This document shows, one piece after another, positions 39,925 through 40,442 of a stretch of DNA of 40,442 nt. The translations under genes and the position numbers were made by a program. Location of the stretch: assembly GCA_944363555.1 (NCBI GenBank), contig CALVUL010000003.1, positions 1 to 40,442 of the forward strand, in the 5' to 3' direction. How positions within the stretch are numbered: the stretch's first letter is position 1; every line of letters starts with the position of its first letter. Origin of the DNA: an uncultured Clostridia bacterium (lineage in GTDB: Bacteria > Bacillota > Clostridia > Christensenellales > Borkfalkiaceae). The notes beneath the pieces were generated by a model. That model worked only from the letters and a program-made list of their open reading frames with translations, made no database searches and was not told where the DNA came from.

Positions 39925-40442
39925 TTAAAAATACACTTCCGCCGCGGCGGTCTCTCCGTCCTTCGGCGCGGGGATCAGATCCCCTTCAAGTTTCTTTCCG
40001 CCGATATACAGCCCCTTTTCTCTGCCCGCTTCCGCGCGGGAGAACCGGATCCGATAACGCCTGCCGCGGAAGAGTTTATCCACCGTATATTCTTTCCATT
40101 CCGGCACGCCGTGCAGTTCGGCGCGCAGCCCTTCGTAATCGGCTTTCACGCCCAAAAGCGATTCGAACCCCGTATGGATCAGCCAAGCCGGCGTAGCGGT
40201 GAACCATGTGTACAGATTCAGCCCGTAACAGGGGTGCGAGACGCCGAAATACACGTTGCCTACGCAGTACGGCTCGCTCGTGCGGCGCGAATCGCAGCTG
40301 TCCTCGTGGTTGGGGAGGATGCGCTGCACGGTATCGAGCGCCTCGGCGTAATCCCCCCGCGCGCAGTCCGCCGCGAATTTGAACGCCGCGCCGTGCAGAT
40401 AGATCGCGCCGTTGCTGAACGTTCCCGGGCGGTGTTTTTGCA
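39925..40442 (-). CDS. GH94-family phosphorylase, C-terminal part (runs off the window)
   Basis: The last 172 or so residues of a glycoside phosphorylase of the cellobiose/chitobiose phosphorylase type; the frame is open to the right edge. Visible family blocks are FSNGAIYLHGAAFKFAADC, ALDTVQRILPNHE, RRTSEPYCVGNVYFG, NLYTWFTATPAWLIHTGFESLLGVKADYEGL (the GH94 W-x-T-G-T/A-x-x-W block) and a C-terminal strand region with RGRRYRIRF. The catalytic Asp would lie upstream of the window. It would use phosphate to split a beta-linked disaccharide into a sugar-1-phosphate inside the cell. The N-terminal GTG at 40327 is an internal valine, not a start. Confidence 0.85.
   Translation of the reverse strand, partial: QKHRPGTFSNGAIYLHGAAFKFAADCARGDYAEALDTVQRILPNHEDSCDSRRTSEPYCVGNVYFGVSHPCYGLNLYTWFTATPAWLIHTGFESLLGVKADYEGLRAELHGVPEWKEYTVDKLFRGRRYRIRFSRAEAGREKGLYIGGKKLEGDLIPAPKDGETAAAEVYF

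Noticed and set aside
1..40442. CRISPR arrays, tRNA or rRNA genes, insertion sequences and prophage genes
   Set aside because: I looked for regular short repeats, cloverleaf-like segments, transposases with terminal inverted repeats and phage structural genes and saw none. The only notable repeats are terminator hairpins, two homopolymers and the 21-bp pair.

Overview
The window looks like a chromosomal segment of an uncultured Clostridia-type bacterium (Bacillota, possibly a Christensenellales-like gut lineage). The signs are GC-rich coding sequence, AGGAGG-type ribosome binding sites, clear sigma-A promoters (TTGACA-17-TATAAT), CadC/SmtB-type metalloregulation, a VanW protein, a clostridial EF-G-like GTPase, and a GlpA/FAD-oxidoreductase/DUF1667/GlpP glycerol-3-phosphate cluster. 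The taxonomy is inferred from gene content. I see no rRNA, tRNA, CRISPR array, transposase or phage gene.

Layout. 1-2622 (minus): a glycoside-hydrolase-like protein, an EamA transporter and a cut-off acetyltransferase, facing an AraC regulator (2787-3614, plus). 3624-5217 (minus): dtd with two membrane-protein genes, divergent from a nucleotidyltransferase-like gene (5328-6428). 6561-9652: an acetyltransferase, an amidohydrolase and a two-component system. 9735-13454 (minus): a large HRDC/DUF4011-like/SF1 helicase/Vsr-like nuclease gene interrupted by one in-frame TAA, divergent from a DUF1835-like gene. 14346-15431: a URO-D-superfamily protein.

15539-21883 (minus) is an arginine operon, argG-argC-argJ-argB-argD-argF. 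It has a strong promoter and ARG-box-like sites upstream of argG. argD carries an in-frame TAG at codon 38. The operon covers glutamate to argininosuccinate through the ArgJ acetyl-recycling route; argH is not in the window. Upstream lie a glycosidase gene with a 16-A tract (22057-23364) and a small unit of a tandem-HTH regulator and a 62-residue ORF flanked by 21-bp direct repeats (23433-24198).

24269-27279 (minus): an EF-G-like GTPase followed by a PfkB-family 1-phosphofructokinase. 27619-30159 (minus): a heavy-metal export operon of CadC-like repressor, separate HMA protein and P1B ATPase, with promoter and operator visible. 30321-35479: a DnaQ-type exonuclease with a BRCT-like tail, a cardiolipin synthase and a VanW protein, and a divergent Wzy/O-antigen-ligase-like protein. 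35643-39197 (minus): an overlapping glycerol-3-phosphate operon, followed to the right by mgtC and the C-terminal end of a GH94 phosphorylase running off the window.

Most notable observations: (i) three genes whose consensus promoters place the transcription start at or one base before the ATG, predicting leaderless mRNAs; (ii) two otherwise intact genes (the helicase and argD) each broken by a single in-frame stop; (iii) 15- and 16-base homopolymers inside coding regions of this GC-rich genome; (iv) the direct-repeat-flanked regulator/small-ORF unit. A wholly new multi-gene system is not proven by the sequence; the helicase-nuclease and the repeat-flanked unit are the best candidates.
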